64,000 bases of DNA from Bifidobacterium platyrrhinorum (GCF_010667645.1 NZ_WHZV01000001.1:451254-515253), one strand, 5' to 3'; numbered from the stretch's first letter, positions 25,196 through 33,481 are shown. Made by a program: numbers and translations. The notes: a model not told the origin generated them from the letters alone.

Positions 25196-26161
25196 ATGGT
25201 CACCGCGAACAGGAGCCGCGTGGTCGTCGTCGGCACCGGAAGCGTCGGTGCGGCGGTGGCGAGCGCCATCGTGCAACAGGGGTTGTGCAACGAGCTCGTG
25301 CTCGTCAACCATCATCCCGAAAAGGCGGAGGGCCTGGCCATGGATCTGGCCGACGGATCCGAGTTCCTCGGCAGGTTCGTGACGATCCGTGCGGGCGGCT
25401 GGGAGGATTGCCGTCGCGCCGACGTGGTCGTCGTCACCGCCGGGCCGAAGCCAAAACCGGGGGAGACGCGCATGCAGGAGCTCGGCGCCGCCATCGACAT
25501 CGTCGACCCGATCCTGCGCCATATCAGGGATTCCGGGTTCAACGGCATCCTCATCATGGTGTCGAATCCGGTCGACGTGCTCAGCTGGTTCGCGTGGAGG
25601 CGCACCGGACTGCCTCGCGCGCAGGTGTTCGGCTCCGGGGCGGCGCTCGACACGTCGCGCATGAAGACGATCATCGGCGAGACCACGCGTCTCGACCCGC
25701 GTCTCGTCTCCGGATACGTGATCGGCGAACACGGCGACAGCCAGTTCGTGCCGTGGTCCACGGTCTCGTTCATCGGCAAATCGTTCGCACAGTACCTGGA
25801 GGACAACCGTTCGCGCTATCCGGGCGTCACGCTCGCCGGCATCGAGGAGGAGACGCGCCGACGCGGACTCGACATCAAGGGCCTGCGCGGCGGCACCAGC
25901 TACGGCATCGCCGCCACGGTCGCCGGGCTCGTGCGCATGATCCTGTGGAACGAGCGCGGCGTCGTGTCCGTGTCCACGCTCATCGACGGCGAATACGAGT
26001 ACGGCGAACGCGACGTGTTCCTGTCCCTGCCCGTCGCGCTCGACGGCGACGGCGTGGGCGACTTCGTCGACCTGCACCTGAGCGGCGACGAACTGGCGAG
26101 GTTTCACAGGTCCGCCGCCGTCGTGCGCGACCACTGTCGCCTCGTCGCCGACCGGCTGTAG
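25196..26161 (+). CDS. L-lactate / 2-hydroxyacid dehydrogenase
   Basis: This 321-residue member of the LDH/MDH superfamily has NAD fold VVVGTGSVGAAVASAI, catalytic Arg in KPGETRMQE, Asn in MVSNPVDVLS, and the catalytic His in GEHGDSQF. In the specificity loop LDHs have Gln before the KPGE motif and MDHs have Arg; here that position is Pro (GPKPKPGETR), which makes pyruvate/lactate specificity uncertain and leaves room for a larger 2-oxoacid substrate. AAGGAAGGG lies before ATG 25196. It is a single gene; a hairpin (ACGTTCG, 26163-26169, with CGAACGT) follows the stop. Confidence 0.85.
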   Translation: MVTANRSRVVVVGTGSVGAAVASAIVQQGLCNELVLVNHHPEKAEGLAMDLADGSEFLGRFVTIRAGGWEDCRRADVVVVTAGPKPKPGETRMQELGAAIDIVDPILRHIRDSGFNGILIMVSNPVDVLSWFAWRRTGLPRAQVFGSGAALDTSRMKTIIGETTRLDPRLVSGYVIGEHGDSQFVPWSTVSFIGKSFAQYLEDNRSRYPGVTLAGIEEETRRRGLDIKGLRGGTSYGIAATVAGLVRMILWNERGVVSVSTLIDGEYEYGERDVFLSLPVALDGDGVGDFVDLHLSGDELARFHRSAAVVRDHCRLVADRL

Positions 26162-26199
26162 ACGTTCGTTGTCGGCGAACGTGGCTAACGTTCGGACTC

Positions 26200-26268
26200 A
26201 TGTGTACCTTGCGCTGCGCCTCATCGCCGGACAACAACGCCCCGGTGTACGCGCCCGGCTTCATCTGA
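26200..26268 (+). CDS. Candidate 22-residue leader peptide upstream of an MFS gene
   Basis: ATG 26200 opens a 22-codon frame (MCTLRCASSPDNNAPVY and five more residues) with a TAACGT -10-like box 8 bases upstream. It is followed by two hairpins (ACCGTCC-N5-GGACGGT; CACGGT...ACCGTG) before the MFS gene at 26405. The layout resembles attenuator leaders of antibiotic-efflux genes. No comparison was possible, so translation is unproven. Confidence 0.3.
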   Translation: MCTLRCASSPDNNAPVYAPGFI

Positions 26269-26404
26269 CATACGGTCCCGGCACACCGTCGCCGCACCGT
26301 CCATGACGGACGGTCGGCACGGCATGCCGGTTCGACCGTACGCATGCCCTGCACGGTGCGGAACGAACGGACCGTGCGGAACGATGAAGTGAAGGAACAC
26401 CCAT

Positions 26405-27736
26405 ATGCCCGATACCCCTGAACCGACCATGCCCTTCGAACCGGAGACCGATCTGCGGGAGTTAGACTGGACGCGTCGCGTCGCCCTGCTGCTCACCGGA
26501 CAGGCGTTCTCCCTGCTCGGCTCCAACATCGTGCAGTACGCCCTCTGGTGGTGGATCGTGCTGCAGGAGAGAAGCGGCTGGTCCATGCTGCTCGCCACCC
26601 TGTTCGGCGTCATGCCGCAATCCCTCGTGTCGGTCTTCGGCGGGTCCATGGCCGACCGCCACCGGCGCAAGCCGCTCATCATGCTGCCGGACCTCATCAT
26701 CGCCGGCGTCACCGTCATGCTGTCGTTCGCCTTCGCGCACGGATGGGCGAACCTGGCCATCCTGTTCGTCGTCCTGTTCATCCGCTCGGCCGGCGGCGGC
26801 GTGCAGACGCCCGCCATCCAATCGTTCATCCCCGACATCACGCCGGCCGGCGGACTGCTGCGCGTCAACTCGATCTACGGCATGATCAACTCGGCCAATA
26901 TGCTCGTCGCGCCCGCCATCGCCGCTGTGCTCATCAACGTGATGCCCCTGTGGTCGATCCTGCTCATCGACGTGACGACCGCGGTCATCGGCGTCGGCTT
27001 CGTCGCCCTCATCCGCGTGCCGGAACGCCGAGGGGGAACCGTTGCGTCGCCGACACCGGTCGCGGGCGTCGCGGCGGACAACGCGCTCGTCTCCGGCATC
27101 CGCCGCGCGTTCGCCGACCTCAAGGCCGGTCTCGTCTACACGATGCGGCAGCCCCGCCTCAAAGGCGTGGTGTTCGGCGATGCGCTCACTTGTTTCGTGG
27201 CGGTCGCGCCGATGAACCTGACGCTCCTGCTCATGACCCGCGAATACGATGGGCGGGATCTGAATCTCGGGTTCGTGAACCTCACCACCGCCTCCGACAA
27301 ACTCGCCGCCAATGAGCTGAGCTGGAGCGCCGGCATGCTGCTCGGCGGGCTCATCATGTCCACCATCGGCGTGAAGGTCATCCGCGACAACATGCGCGTG
27401 TCCGCATACGCCATCGCCGCGGTCGGCGTCACGATCGTCGGGCTCGGGCTCGCACCCGGACTGCTCGCCTACCTCGTCATCAACATCCTGTGCGGCGTCG
27501 CCTGGGGCATGTGCGCCGCGCCGATGCGCACCGTCATGCAATCCGAATCCGATCCATCGATGGTCGGCCGGGTCTTCGGCCTCGACACGACGCTCGCCAC
27601 GCTCGGCATGCCGCTCGGCATGCTCGTGTTCGCGCCGCTCGCCGACCTGATCCCGATCGCGTGGGTGTTCGTCGCCAGCGGCCTGCTCGCCCTGCCCGTC
27701 GCCCGGTACGTGCTCGGACAGGCGCGCGTCCGGTGA
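26405..27736 (+). CDS. MFS transporter, macrolide-efflux-like (first paralogue)
   Basis: The 443-residue protein has about 12 membrane segments and the DHA3/MefA-type pattern: ALLLTGQAFSLLGSNIVQ in segment 1, FGGSMADRHRRK in loop 2-3 and IRSAGGGVQTPAIQSFIPDI. It likely exports a lipophilic or macrolide-like compound with protons. It is closely paralogous over its whole length to the gene at 30902. GAAGTGAAGGA precedes ATG 26405. The 243-base gap before it holds the candidate leader peptide and a tandem repeat (GTGCGGAACGA twice). A GNAT gene follows almost at once. Confidence 0.87.
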   Translation: MPDTPEPTMPFEPETDLRELDWTRRVALLLTGQAFSLLGSNIVQYALWWWIVLQERSGWSMLLATLFGVMPQSLVSVFGGSMADRHRRKPLIMLPDLIIAGVTVMLSFAFAHGWANLAILFVVLFIRSAGGGVQTPAIQSFIPDITPAGGLLRVNSIYGMINSANMLVAPAIAAVLINVMPLWSILLIDVTTAVIGVGFVALIRVPERRGGTVASPTPVAGVAADNALVSGIRRAFADLKAGLVYTMRQPRLKGVVFGDALTCFVAVAPMNLTLLLMTREYDGRDLNLGFVNLTTASDKLAANELSWSAGMLLGGLIMSTIGVKVIRDNMRVSAYAIAAVGVTIVGLGLAPGLLAYLVINILCGVAWGMCAAPMRTVMQSESDPSMVGRVFGLDTTLATLGMPLGMLVFAPLADLIPIAWVFVASGLLALPVARYVLGQARVR

Positions 27737-27753
27737 ATGCGAGAATGGAACGT

Positions 27754-28419
27754 ATGCGTATGGACGATTCCGGAGATTCCGCGGCCTCGGCGGCCGGCGT
27801 GACGCTGCGGCCGCTTCGGCGCGATGATTGTCCGGCGCTCGTCGCGATGATGCGCCGCATGTGGTACGCCGACCCCGAGATGGACGGGCGTTGCGCGCGA
27901 CGTCTCGCCATCATCGACCTGCATCATTGCCTGTCATGCTCGACCATCGCGACCGTCGCCGTGCAAGGCGACAGGGTCGTGGGCGTGATCCTGGCGCGCG
28001 TCGACGCGAAGATGCCGCGTCTGCGGTCCACGCCGTTCGGCCGCCACGTCCGACGCGTGATCCGTGAATCGCTGCCGTTGCCGTTCACGGCGGACGGCCG
28101 ACGAGGCATCCGCGACGCGCTCGACCTCATCGCCGTGGACGGACGGTTGATGCGCGGGCTCAGGACGCGCTACGACGCGGAGGCGGTGCTGTTCCTCGTC
28201 GACGAGCGGGTGCGCGGCAGGGGAGTGGGGCGCCTGCTGTTCGACCATGCGGTCGGACGATTCCAGGCCGAAGGCGCACGCCGGTATTTCCTGTTCACCG
28301 ACACCACGTGCAATGTGGGCTTCTACGACCATCGCGGCCTGACCCGGATCCGTGAGGAACGCCGGGGGCATGCCGACGGCACCGTCGACACCTACTACCT
28401 TTACGAAGGCGAGGTATGA
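27754..28419 (+). CDS. GNAT-family N-acetyltransferase
   Basis: The 221-residue acetyltransferase has the acetyl-CoA loop at VDERVRGRGVGRLLFDHAVG (Q/RxxGxG/A type) and a C-terminal strand FLFTDTTCNVGFYDHRGL. The acceptor is unknown. Starts in a short cluster (GTG 27733, ATG 27745, 27754, 27760) are possible; 27754 has GGAA close upstream. It lies 17 bases after the MFS stop, so the two are cotranscribed; acetylation plus export of the same toxic compound is a reasonable idea but not shown. Confidence 0.82.
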   Translation: MRMDDSGDSAASAAGVTLRPLRRDDCPALVAMMRRMWYADPEMDGRCARRLAIIDLHHCLSCSTIATVAVQGDRVVGVILARVDAKMPRLRSTPFGRHVRRVIRESLPLPFTADGRRGIRDALDLIAVDGRLMRGLRTRYDAEAVLFLVDERVRGRGVGRLLFDHAVGRFQAEGARRYFLFTDTTCNVGFYDHRGLTRIREERRGHADGTVDTYYLYEGEV

Positions 28420-28470
28420 GGGGCGCGAGTGGCGGGAAGCCATCGCCTCCATATCCGTCGTCCGCGTCGG

Positions 28471-29145
28471 TTACTCGTTCCGTGCGGCGTCGCGTGCGGC
28501 GATGCGCTCGAGGAACCCGGTCCTGTCGGCCTCCGTGATCGGGCGGATGACGCGCGCCGGATTGCCGACGGCGACCACGCCTGCCGGGATGTCCTTCGTG
28601 ACGACCGAGCCGGCGCCGATCACCGAACCGCGTCCGATGGTCACGCCGCCGAGCACGGTCACGTGGCCGCCCAGCCATACGCCGTCCTCGATCACGATCG
28701 GCTTCGCCTGGCATGCCCCCGCCTTGCGCTCCTCGAAATCAAGCGCATGGTTGGTGGCGAACAGGCCCACCATCGGCGCGATCCACACATAGTCGCCGAT
28801 CGTGATCGGCGCGTTGTCGAGCATCACGCAATCGAAGTTGATATAGGCGTGCGAGCCGATCGTGATGTTGCGGCCCATCTCGCAGCGGAAGTTCGGTTCG
28901 ATGAACACGTCCTCGCCGACCGAGGCGAACAATTGCTCCATGAGTTCGCGACGACGTTCCACATCCTCATAATCGGTGCGGTTGTAGGCGACGAACAAGC
29001 GCTTCGCCTCCGCGCGCTTGCGCTCGATCTCCGGATGGGAATCCTCGTAGACCTCACCGGCCACCATGCGTTCCCATTCGACGCGGCCCTCCGGCGTGAG
29101 ATCCGCGGTGACGTCGTAGTCGTTGCCGTGTGCGTCCCTGGTCAT
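28471..29145 (-). CDS. Maltose/galactoside O-acetyltransferase-type enzyme
   Basis: The 224-residue hexapeptide-repeat (left-handed beta-helix) acetyltransferase has the N-terminal Mac domain (MVAGEVYEDSHPEIERKR, then LMEQLFASVGED) and repeats such as GRNITIGSHAYINF and ITIGDYVWIAP. The catalytic His lies in FATNHALDFEERK. It transfers acetyl from acetyl-CoA to a sugar 6-hydroxyl, a way to detoxify non-metabolisable sugars. AAGGAG lies 10 bases before the ATG at 29145. Eleven bases further up is ATGTACGTTCGTACAT, matching two sites before the TetR gene at 46191, which is therefore its likely regulator. Confidence 0.9.
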   Translation of the reverse strand: MTRDAHGNDYDVTADLTPEGRVEWERMVAGEVYEDSHPEIERKRAEAKRLFVAYNRTDYEDVERRRELMEQLFASVGEDVFIEPNFRCEMGRNITIGSHAYINFDCVMLDNAPITIGDYVWIAPMVGLFATNHALDFEERKAGACQAKPIVIEDGVWLGGHVTVLGGVTIGRGSVIGAGSVVTKDIPAGVVAVGNPARVIRPITEADRTGFLERIAARDAARNE

Positions 29146-29171
29146 ATCTCTGAAGCTCCTTCGCTCGATGC

Positions 29172-29187
29172 ATGTACGTTCGTACAT
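29172..29187. promoter_or_regulatory. TetR-type operator TGTACG-N2-CGTACA before the sugar acetyltransferase gene
   Basis: ATGTACGTTCGTACAT has perfect 7-bp arms around TT. The same core occurs at 46105-46118 and 46127-46140 before a TetR gene. Confidence 0.65.
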
Positions 29188-29257
29188 TATATGGCTTCGA
29201 TGCGGCGACGGGCCGGCTCCGGCATGTGACCGGCGCTCCGGCCGGTAGAATCGTCGC

Positions 29258-30034
29258 ATGGGTCTCAAGGCATGGAAGCGTTGGACGGACTGGCCGCTGA
29301 TGGCGCTGTCCGTCATGTTCCTCGTCGCCTACTCGTGGGAGATCCTCGCCGGCACGCACATCCTCCTGTGCGAGACCGTCATCAACGTGATATGGATCGT
29401 GTTCGTCGTCGACTACGTCGTCTCGTTGTGGCTCGCCGAAGACCGGTGGCGATGGTTCACGCGCAACCTGTTCGCCCTCGCGACCATCGCGCTGCCCATG
29501 TTGCGCCCGTTGCGGCTGCTGCGTCTGCTTACCGTGCTGCACGTGCTCAACCGCACCTCCGGCATGGCGGTGCGCGGCCGCATCGCCGTCTACGCGTTCG
29601 GCGCGGTCGGCATGCTCATGTACGTGGGCGCGCTCGCCGTCTACTCGGTCGAGCGCGGGGCGCCCGGCACGACGATCGACGGGTTCGGCACGGCCCTGTG
29701 GTGGGCGTTCGTCACCGTCACCACCGTCGGCTACGGCGACGTGTCGCCGGTCACGTTCGAAGGCAAGCTCATCGCCGTGGCGTTGATGTTCGCCGGCATC
29801 GCGCTGATCGGCATCGTCACCGCCACGCTCGCCTCATGGATCGTCGACCAGGTCAACTTCGAGGCGCACCGGCGCGAAACGGCAGGACGGAAAGCCGGGG
29901 AGAAGCGTGCGGCGATGGCGACGGATTCCGCGGTGGATTCCGCCGAGGAGCTGCGTGCGCTGCGCGAACAGGTACGCGAACTCACCGCATCCGTAGCCGC
30001 CCTGCGCAAGGAGCTCGCGTCACGTGGGCGGTAG
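29258..30034 (+). CDS. Voltage-gated-type potassium channel
   Basis: The 258-residue ion channel has about six hydrophobic segments: an S1-S3 region, an S4-like stretch with spaced arginines (LPMLRPLRLLRLLTVLHVL, residues 79-97) and the selectivity filter TVGYGD before the last membrane helix. The cytoplasmic tail ends in a predicted coiled coil (AEELRALREQVRELTASVAA) that could hold the tetramer together. The filter predicts K+ selectivity. A TAGAAT -10 box lies 6 bases before ATG 29258 with no ribosome binding site, so it is probably leaderless. It is convergent with the oxidoreductase gene, with a shared terminator. Confidence 0.9.
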   Translation: MGLKAWKRWTDWPLMALSVMFLVAYSWEILAGTHILLCETVINVIWIVFVVDYVVSLWLAEDRWRWFTRNLFALATIALPMLRPLRLLRLLTVLHVLNRTSGMAVRGRIAVYAFGAVGMLMYVGALAVYSVERGAPGTTIDGFGTALWWAFVTVTTVGYGDVSPVTFEGKLIAVALMFAGIALIGIVTATLASWIVDQVNFEAHRRETAGRKAGEKRAAMATDSAVDSAEELRALREQVRELTASVAALRKELASRGR

Positions 30035-30105
30035 TCGCGTCATGGCCAAACGGCGACGCGGTCCGTCGTGGACTGGGGATTGGGGACGACGGCCTCTCGA
30101 CGCGA

Positions 30106-30138
30106 AACGGCTCTCATGGGCGGACCATGAGAGCCGTT
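30106..30138. terminator. Bidirectional terminator between channel and oxidoreductase genes
   Basis: AACGGCTCTCATGG (30106-30119) and its exact reverse complement (30125-30138) enclose 5 bases. Short T and A tracts flank it, between convergent genes. Confidence 0.8.
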
Positions 30139-30165
30139 CTTTGCTATGGAATCATTCGATTGACG

Positions 30166-30690
30166 TTACTTGGCCAGGAACGCCTTGTAGTCCTCGACGG
30201 CCTTGGCCAGCGCCTCGTCGGTGATGCCGAAGGAGGCGAAGGTGACGAACGGCTTGACCCACGTGGCGTTGATGTGATTGGCCGTGCCCTCGAACGGGAC
30301 GAGCACCTGCTCGATGGTGAACCTGTTATCGCCCTCCGGCTGGTACTTCGATTCCGGGGAGCCGGTGGAGACGGCGACGGCGAACTCCTTGCCTTCGAAC
30401 GCGTGGCCGTCGGCGCCGTACGCCCAGCCGTGCTCGAGCACCTCGTCCTCCCACTCCTTGAGCAGGGCGGGGGAGGAGAACCAGAACAGCGGGAACTGGA
30501 ACACGACGCGGTCGGCGGCCTCGACCGCCGCCTGCTCGGCCTTCACGTCGATCCTGCCGTCCGGGTAGAGCGCGTACTCGTCGCGCACGGTCACGTTGTC
30601 CAGTTCGCCGGCGGCCTCGGCGAGCGCCTTGTTGACGTGGGACTGTCCGTTCAGGGACGGGTGGAACACGAGGACCAGCGTCTTCTTCAT
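30166..30690 (-). CDS. NAD(P)H:quinone-type flavin oxidoreductase (first paralogue)
   Basis: The 174-residue flavodoxin-fold protein of the NQO/KefF/MdaB family binds flavin and reduces quinones or related electrophiles. Key parts are TLVLVFHPSLNGQSHVNKAL, DEYALYPDG, the catalytic-region FQFPLFWFSSPALLKEWED and STGSPESKY. It is strongly paralogous to the gene at 32432. AAGGAGAC precedes the ATG at 30690. The palindrome TTCGCGATATCTCGAA lies 29 bases further up and matches the sites near the second padR gene, so PadR control with induction by electrophiles is likely. Confidence 0.88.
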   Translation of the reverse strand: MKKTLVLVFHPSLNGQSHVNKALAEAAGELDNVTVRDEYALYPDGRIDVKAEQAAVEAADRVVFQFPLFWFSSPALLKEWEDEVLEHGWAYGADGHAFEGKEFAVAVSTGSPESKYQPEGDNRFTIEQVLVPFEGTANHINATWVKPFVTFASFGITDEALAKAVEDYKAFLAK

Positions 30691-30718
30691 ATGTTGTCTC
30701 CTTGTTGGCATGGCTCGC

Positions 30719-30734
30719 TTCGCGATATCTCGAA
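30719..30734. promoter_or_regulatory. Palindromic operator copy C (GATATC box)
   Basis: TTCGCGATATCTCGAA is one base from the perfect palindrome TTCGAGATATCTCGAA. It lies between the divergent oxidoreductase and MFS genes, and its other copies flank the padR gene at 12172. Confidence 0.6.
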
Positions 30735-30901
30735 ACGAGAGGTCTATGTCTTTTCTACCATGTCCTCCCGCGACACGCCGCGGCTGGGATCGAATACGTT
30801 CCGGGCGAACGCGCCGATGCCGCCGACAAGGTCGACGAAGCCAGGGGCTGACCGATCGCATATGCGGTATGTCCGCACCCGATGGGCATGATATGCCGCG
30901 T

Positions 30902-32302
30902 ATGTCTCAATATCTTTCGGAAGAAACAATCGAAGAAGAAACAATCGCAACGACAATCGAAGACACATCCGACCGGTCCGAACGCGGGTGGATACGCCGC
31001 GCCGCATTGCTGCTCACCGGCCAGGCGTTCTCCCTGCTTGGCTCCAGCGTCGTCCAGTTCGCCATCTGGTGGTGGATTGTATTGCAGACCCGCACCGGAT
31101 CGGCCATGCTGCTGGCCACCCTGTTCGGCGTCCTGCCGCAGGCGCTCGTCTCCATATTCGGCGGGCCGATGGCCGACCGCTACAACCGCAAGGCGCTGAT
31201 CGTCCTGCCTGATCTCGTCATCGCCGCCGTGACCGTCCTGCTGTCCATCGCGTTCGCGACCGGCTGGGCCAGCCTGTCGCTCATCTTCGTGGCACTGCTC
31301 ATCCGATCCGCCGGAGCCGGCATCCAGCAACCCGCCGTGCAGTCGTTCATCCCGGACGTCGTCCCGGAGAAGGGGCTCCTGCGCGTCAACTCGATATTCG
31401 GCGTCATCGACTCGGCGAACCGCATCGCGGCGCCGGCGATCGCCGCCGTGCTCGTCAACGTGGCGCCGCTGTGGTCGATCCTGCTGGTCGACGTGACGAC
31501 CGCGGTCATCGGCGTCGGCTTCGTCACTCTCATCCGCGTGCCGGCGAAACCCGAGATCTCCAGGGCCACGGAGGACGGTGCCGGGACGGAAACCGGCGAG
31601 GCCGCGGCCCGGCCGGTGGAACCGCTTCCGCTCGCCGTGCTATGCCGCACGTTCGCCGACCTCAAGGCCGGCTTCATCTACACGATGCACCACCCGTACC
31701 TGAAGGGCGCGGTTCTGGGCGACGCGCTCACCTGTCTCATGTCGGTCGCGCCGATGAACCTGACACTGCTGCTCATGACCCGCGAATACGACGGACTGAA
31801 TCTGGACCTCGGGTTCGTGAACCTCACGACCGCGTCCGACAAGCTCGCCGCCAACGAGCTGGGCCTGAGCGTCGGCCTGCTGCTCGGCGGTGCGCTCATG
31901 TCCGCGATCGGTCCCAGGCTGCTGGGCGGCGCGCTCGCCCGGATGCGTGCGATCGCATTCGGCATCGCCATGGTCGGCATCACCGTCGTCGGTCTCGGGC
32001 TTGCGCCGAACCTGCTCGCCTATCTGATCGTCGACGTGTTGAACGGCGTCGCCTCCGCGGTCTGCGTCGGGCCGATGCGCACGATCATGCAATCCGAATC
32101 CGACGAGTCGATGACCGGCCGGGTCTTCGGCCTCGACACGATGCTCTCCACGCTCGGCATGCCGTTGGGCATGCTCGTGTTCGCGCCGCTCGCCGACGTG
32201 ATTCCGATCGTATGGGTGTTCGTCTCCGGCGGCGTGCTCACCCTGCCTGTCGCATGGTATGTGCTCACGCTGTCACGCCGAAGCGTTCCCGGAAAGCGGT
32301 GA
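30902..32302 (+). CDS. MFS transporter, macrolide-efflux-like (second paralogue)
   Basis: The roughly 466-residue protein is a full-length paralogue of the MFS at 26405 (ALLLTGQAFSLLGSSVVQFA, FGGPMADRYNRK, IRSAGAGIQQPAVQSFIPDV). It has an acidic N-terminal tail with a Glu/Thr-rich run and a longer central loop rich in Glu and Ala. The start is uncertain: in-frame ATGs occur at 30746, 30869, 30893 and 30902. I used 30902 because sequence upstream is Arg-rich and unlike the paralogue. It is divergent from one oxidoreductase gene and convergent with another, and may share the GATATC-box control. Confidence 0.85.
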   Translation: MSQYLSEETIEEETIATTIEDTSDRSERGWIRRAALLLTGQAFSLLGSSVVQFAIWWWIVLQTRTGSAMLLATLFGVLPQALVSIFGGPMADRYNRKALIVLPDLVIAAVTVLLSIAFATGWASLSLIFVALLIRSAGAGIQQPAVQSFIPDVVPEKGLLRVNSIFGVIDSANRIAAPAIAAVLVNVAPLWSILLVDVTTAVIGVGFVTLIRVPAKPEISRATEDGAGTETGEAAARPVEPLPLAVLCRTFADLKAGFIYTMHHPYLKGAVLGDALTCLMSVAPMNLTLLLMTREYDGLNLDLGFVNLTTASDKLAANELGLSVGLLLGGALMSAIGPRLLGGALARMRAIAFGIAMVGITVVGLGLAPNLLAYLIVDVLNGVASAVCVGPMRTIMQSESDESMTGRVFGLDTMLSTLGMPLGMLVFAPLADVIPIVWVFVSGGVLTLPVAWYVLTLSRRSVPGKR

Positions 32303-32390
32303 TCCGTCAAAGAACGAATGGGGCGTGCGCCCGCTCATCGGATATCGGTCCGGCCGGCAGGCACACGCGCCGCCGCTGTCAGTCATGTAC

Positions 32391-32415
32391 GGTGAGCCGG
32401 CAGACCCGGCTCACC
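32391..32415. terminator. Bidirectional hairpin between MFS and oxidoreductase genes
   Basis: GGTGAGCCGG and CCGGCTCACC (perfect 10-bp arms, 5-base loop) lie between convergent genes. Confidence 0.7.
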
Positions 32416-32431
32416 GCCCTCCAAACGACCG

Positions 32432-32956
32432 TCAGTCGGTGAGGAACGCCTGATACCTTCGGCCCGCCGTGGCCAACGCCTCGTCGGACAGTTCCATGGA
32501 TTCGAAGACGACGAACGGGTCGCGCCACACGGCGTGCGTGTAGCGGGCCATCATCCGGTAGGGGGAGAGCACCTCGCGCATCGTGGCGCCGTCGTCCTCC
32601 TCCACATATTCGGATTCCGGGCCGCCCGCCGTGGTGGCGACCGCGATCTCCTTGCCTTTCATCGATTCGCCGCCGGGGCCGTACGCCCAGCCGAACGCGA
32701 GCACCTTGTCCTCCCACTCCTTGAGCAGGGCGGGTGCCGAATACCAGTACATGGGGAATTGCAGCACGATGCGGTCATGCTTCTCGACGAGCCGCTGCTC
32801 GGCGGCCACGTCGATCACACCATCCGGGTACAGCGCATACACATCGCGCACCGTCACGGCGTCGCCAGGCAGTTCGCGCGCCGCCCGGACCAGCGCCTTG
32901 TTGGCGCGCGATGCACCCTCGAGATCGGGATGGAACACCAGAACCAACGTCCTCAT
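32432..32956 (-). CDS. NAD(P)H:quinone-type flavin oxidoreductase (second paralogue)
   Basis: The 174-residue flavodoxin-fold oxidoreductase aligns end to end with the gene at 30166 (TLVLVFHPDLEGASRANKAL, YALYPDGVIDV, LQFPMYWYSAPALLKEWED, TTAGGPESEY). AAGGAGGC precedes the ATG at 32956. No GATATC box is visible upstream, so it differs in control from its paralogue. A run of eight G (about 32976-32983) lies in its promoter region. It is convergent with the second MFS gene. Confidence 0.88.
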   Translation of the reverse strand: MRTLVLVFHPDLEGASRANKALVRAARELPGDAVTVRDVYALYPDGVIDVAAEQRLVEKHDRIVLQFPMYWYSAPALLKEWEDKVLAFGWAYGPGGESMKGKEIAVATTAGGPESEYVEEDDGATMREVLSPYRMMARYTHAVWRDPFVVFESMELSDEALATAGRRYQAFLTD

Positions 32957-33043
32957 CAGAGCCTCCTTGCGGTATGGGGGGGGTGGGCATCGACACTTCG
33001 CATGATACCCGAGGGGAAGGCGCGGCCATCCCGCCGCCGGGTG

Positions 33044-33481
33044 TCACGCCCGCCACATCATGCCGATGTGGGGGATGCCGTCCTCGAGGAACTCGTCCGA
33101 GACCTGCGTGAACCCGAGGGCCTCGTACAATCCGCGCGCATACGTCTGCGCCTCGATATGCACGGCATCGGCATGCAGACGCTCGCGCGCCACCCGAAGC
33201 CCCTCGCTCACGATACGGCTTCCGAGCCCCTGTCTGCGCCGCGTCGCCAGCACGCGCCCTATCGAGGCTTCGGGGAACGTGATGCCCGGATCGATCACAC
33301 GGCAATACGCGGCGATGCCATCATCATCATGCAGGAACACATGCCAGCAACGCCGGTCCGCCTCATCCACTTCCTGATAGGCGCACCGCTGTCCCACCAC
33401 GAACACCGCCACACGCACCCGGTAGATCTCATACAACTCCGCCGCACTCAGTTCCTCGAACCGTTTCACCGTCAACTGCAT
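33044..33481 (-). CDS. GNAT-family acetyltransferase, ElaA type
   Basis: The 145-residue acetyltransferase of the ElaA group has ELYEIYRVRVAVFVVGQRCAYQE, a cofactor loop IGRVLATRRRQGLGSRIVSEG and C-terminal YEALGFTQVSDEFLEDGIPH. The acceptor is unknown. I chose ATG 33481 since a TACGAT -10 box ends 7 bases upstream on the minus strand, the leaderless pattern; ATG 33490 is possible. It is divergent from the flavodoxin gene and separate from the GNAT at 27.8 kb. Confidence 0.86.
   Translation of the reverse strand: MQLTVKRFEELSAAELYEIYRVRVAVFVVGQRCAYQEVDEADRRCWHVFLHDDDGIAAYCRVIDPGITFPEASIGRVLATRRRQGLGSRIVSEGLRVARERLHADAVHIEAQTYARGLYEALGFTQVSDEFLEDGIPHIGMMWRA

Noticed and set aside
30744..30880. 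Minus-strand frame ending FARNVFDPSRGVSREDMVEK
   Set aside because: It looks protein-like for about 35 codons but has no start, no ribosome binding site and no recognisable family.
32380..32392. CATGTACGGTG as another TetR site
   Set aside because: It is only a half site and overlaps a terminator; the second arm is missing. The same applies to ATGTACGATTTTG at 53450.
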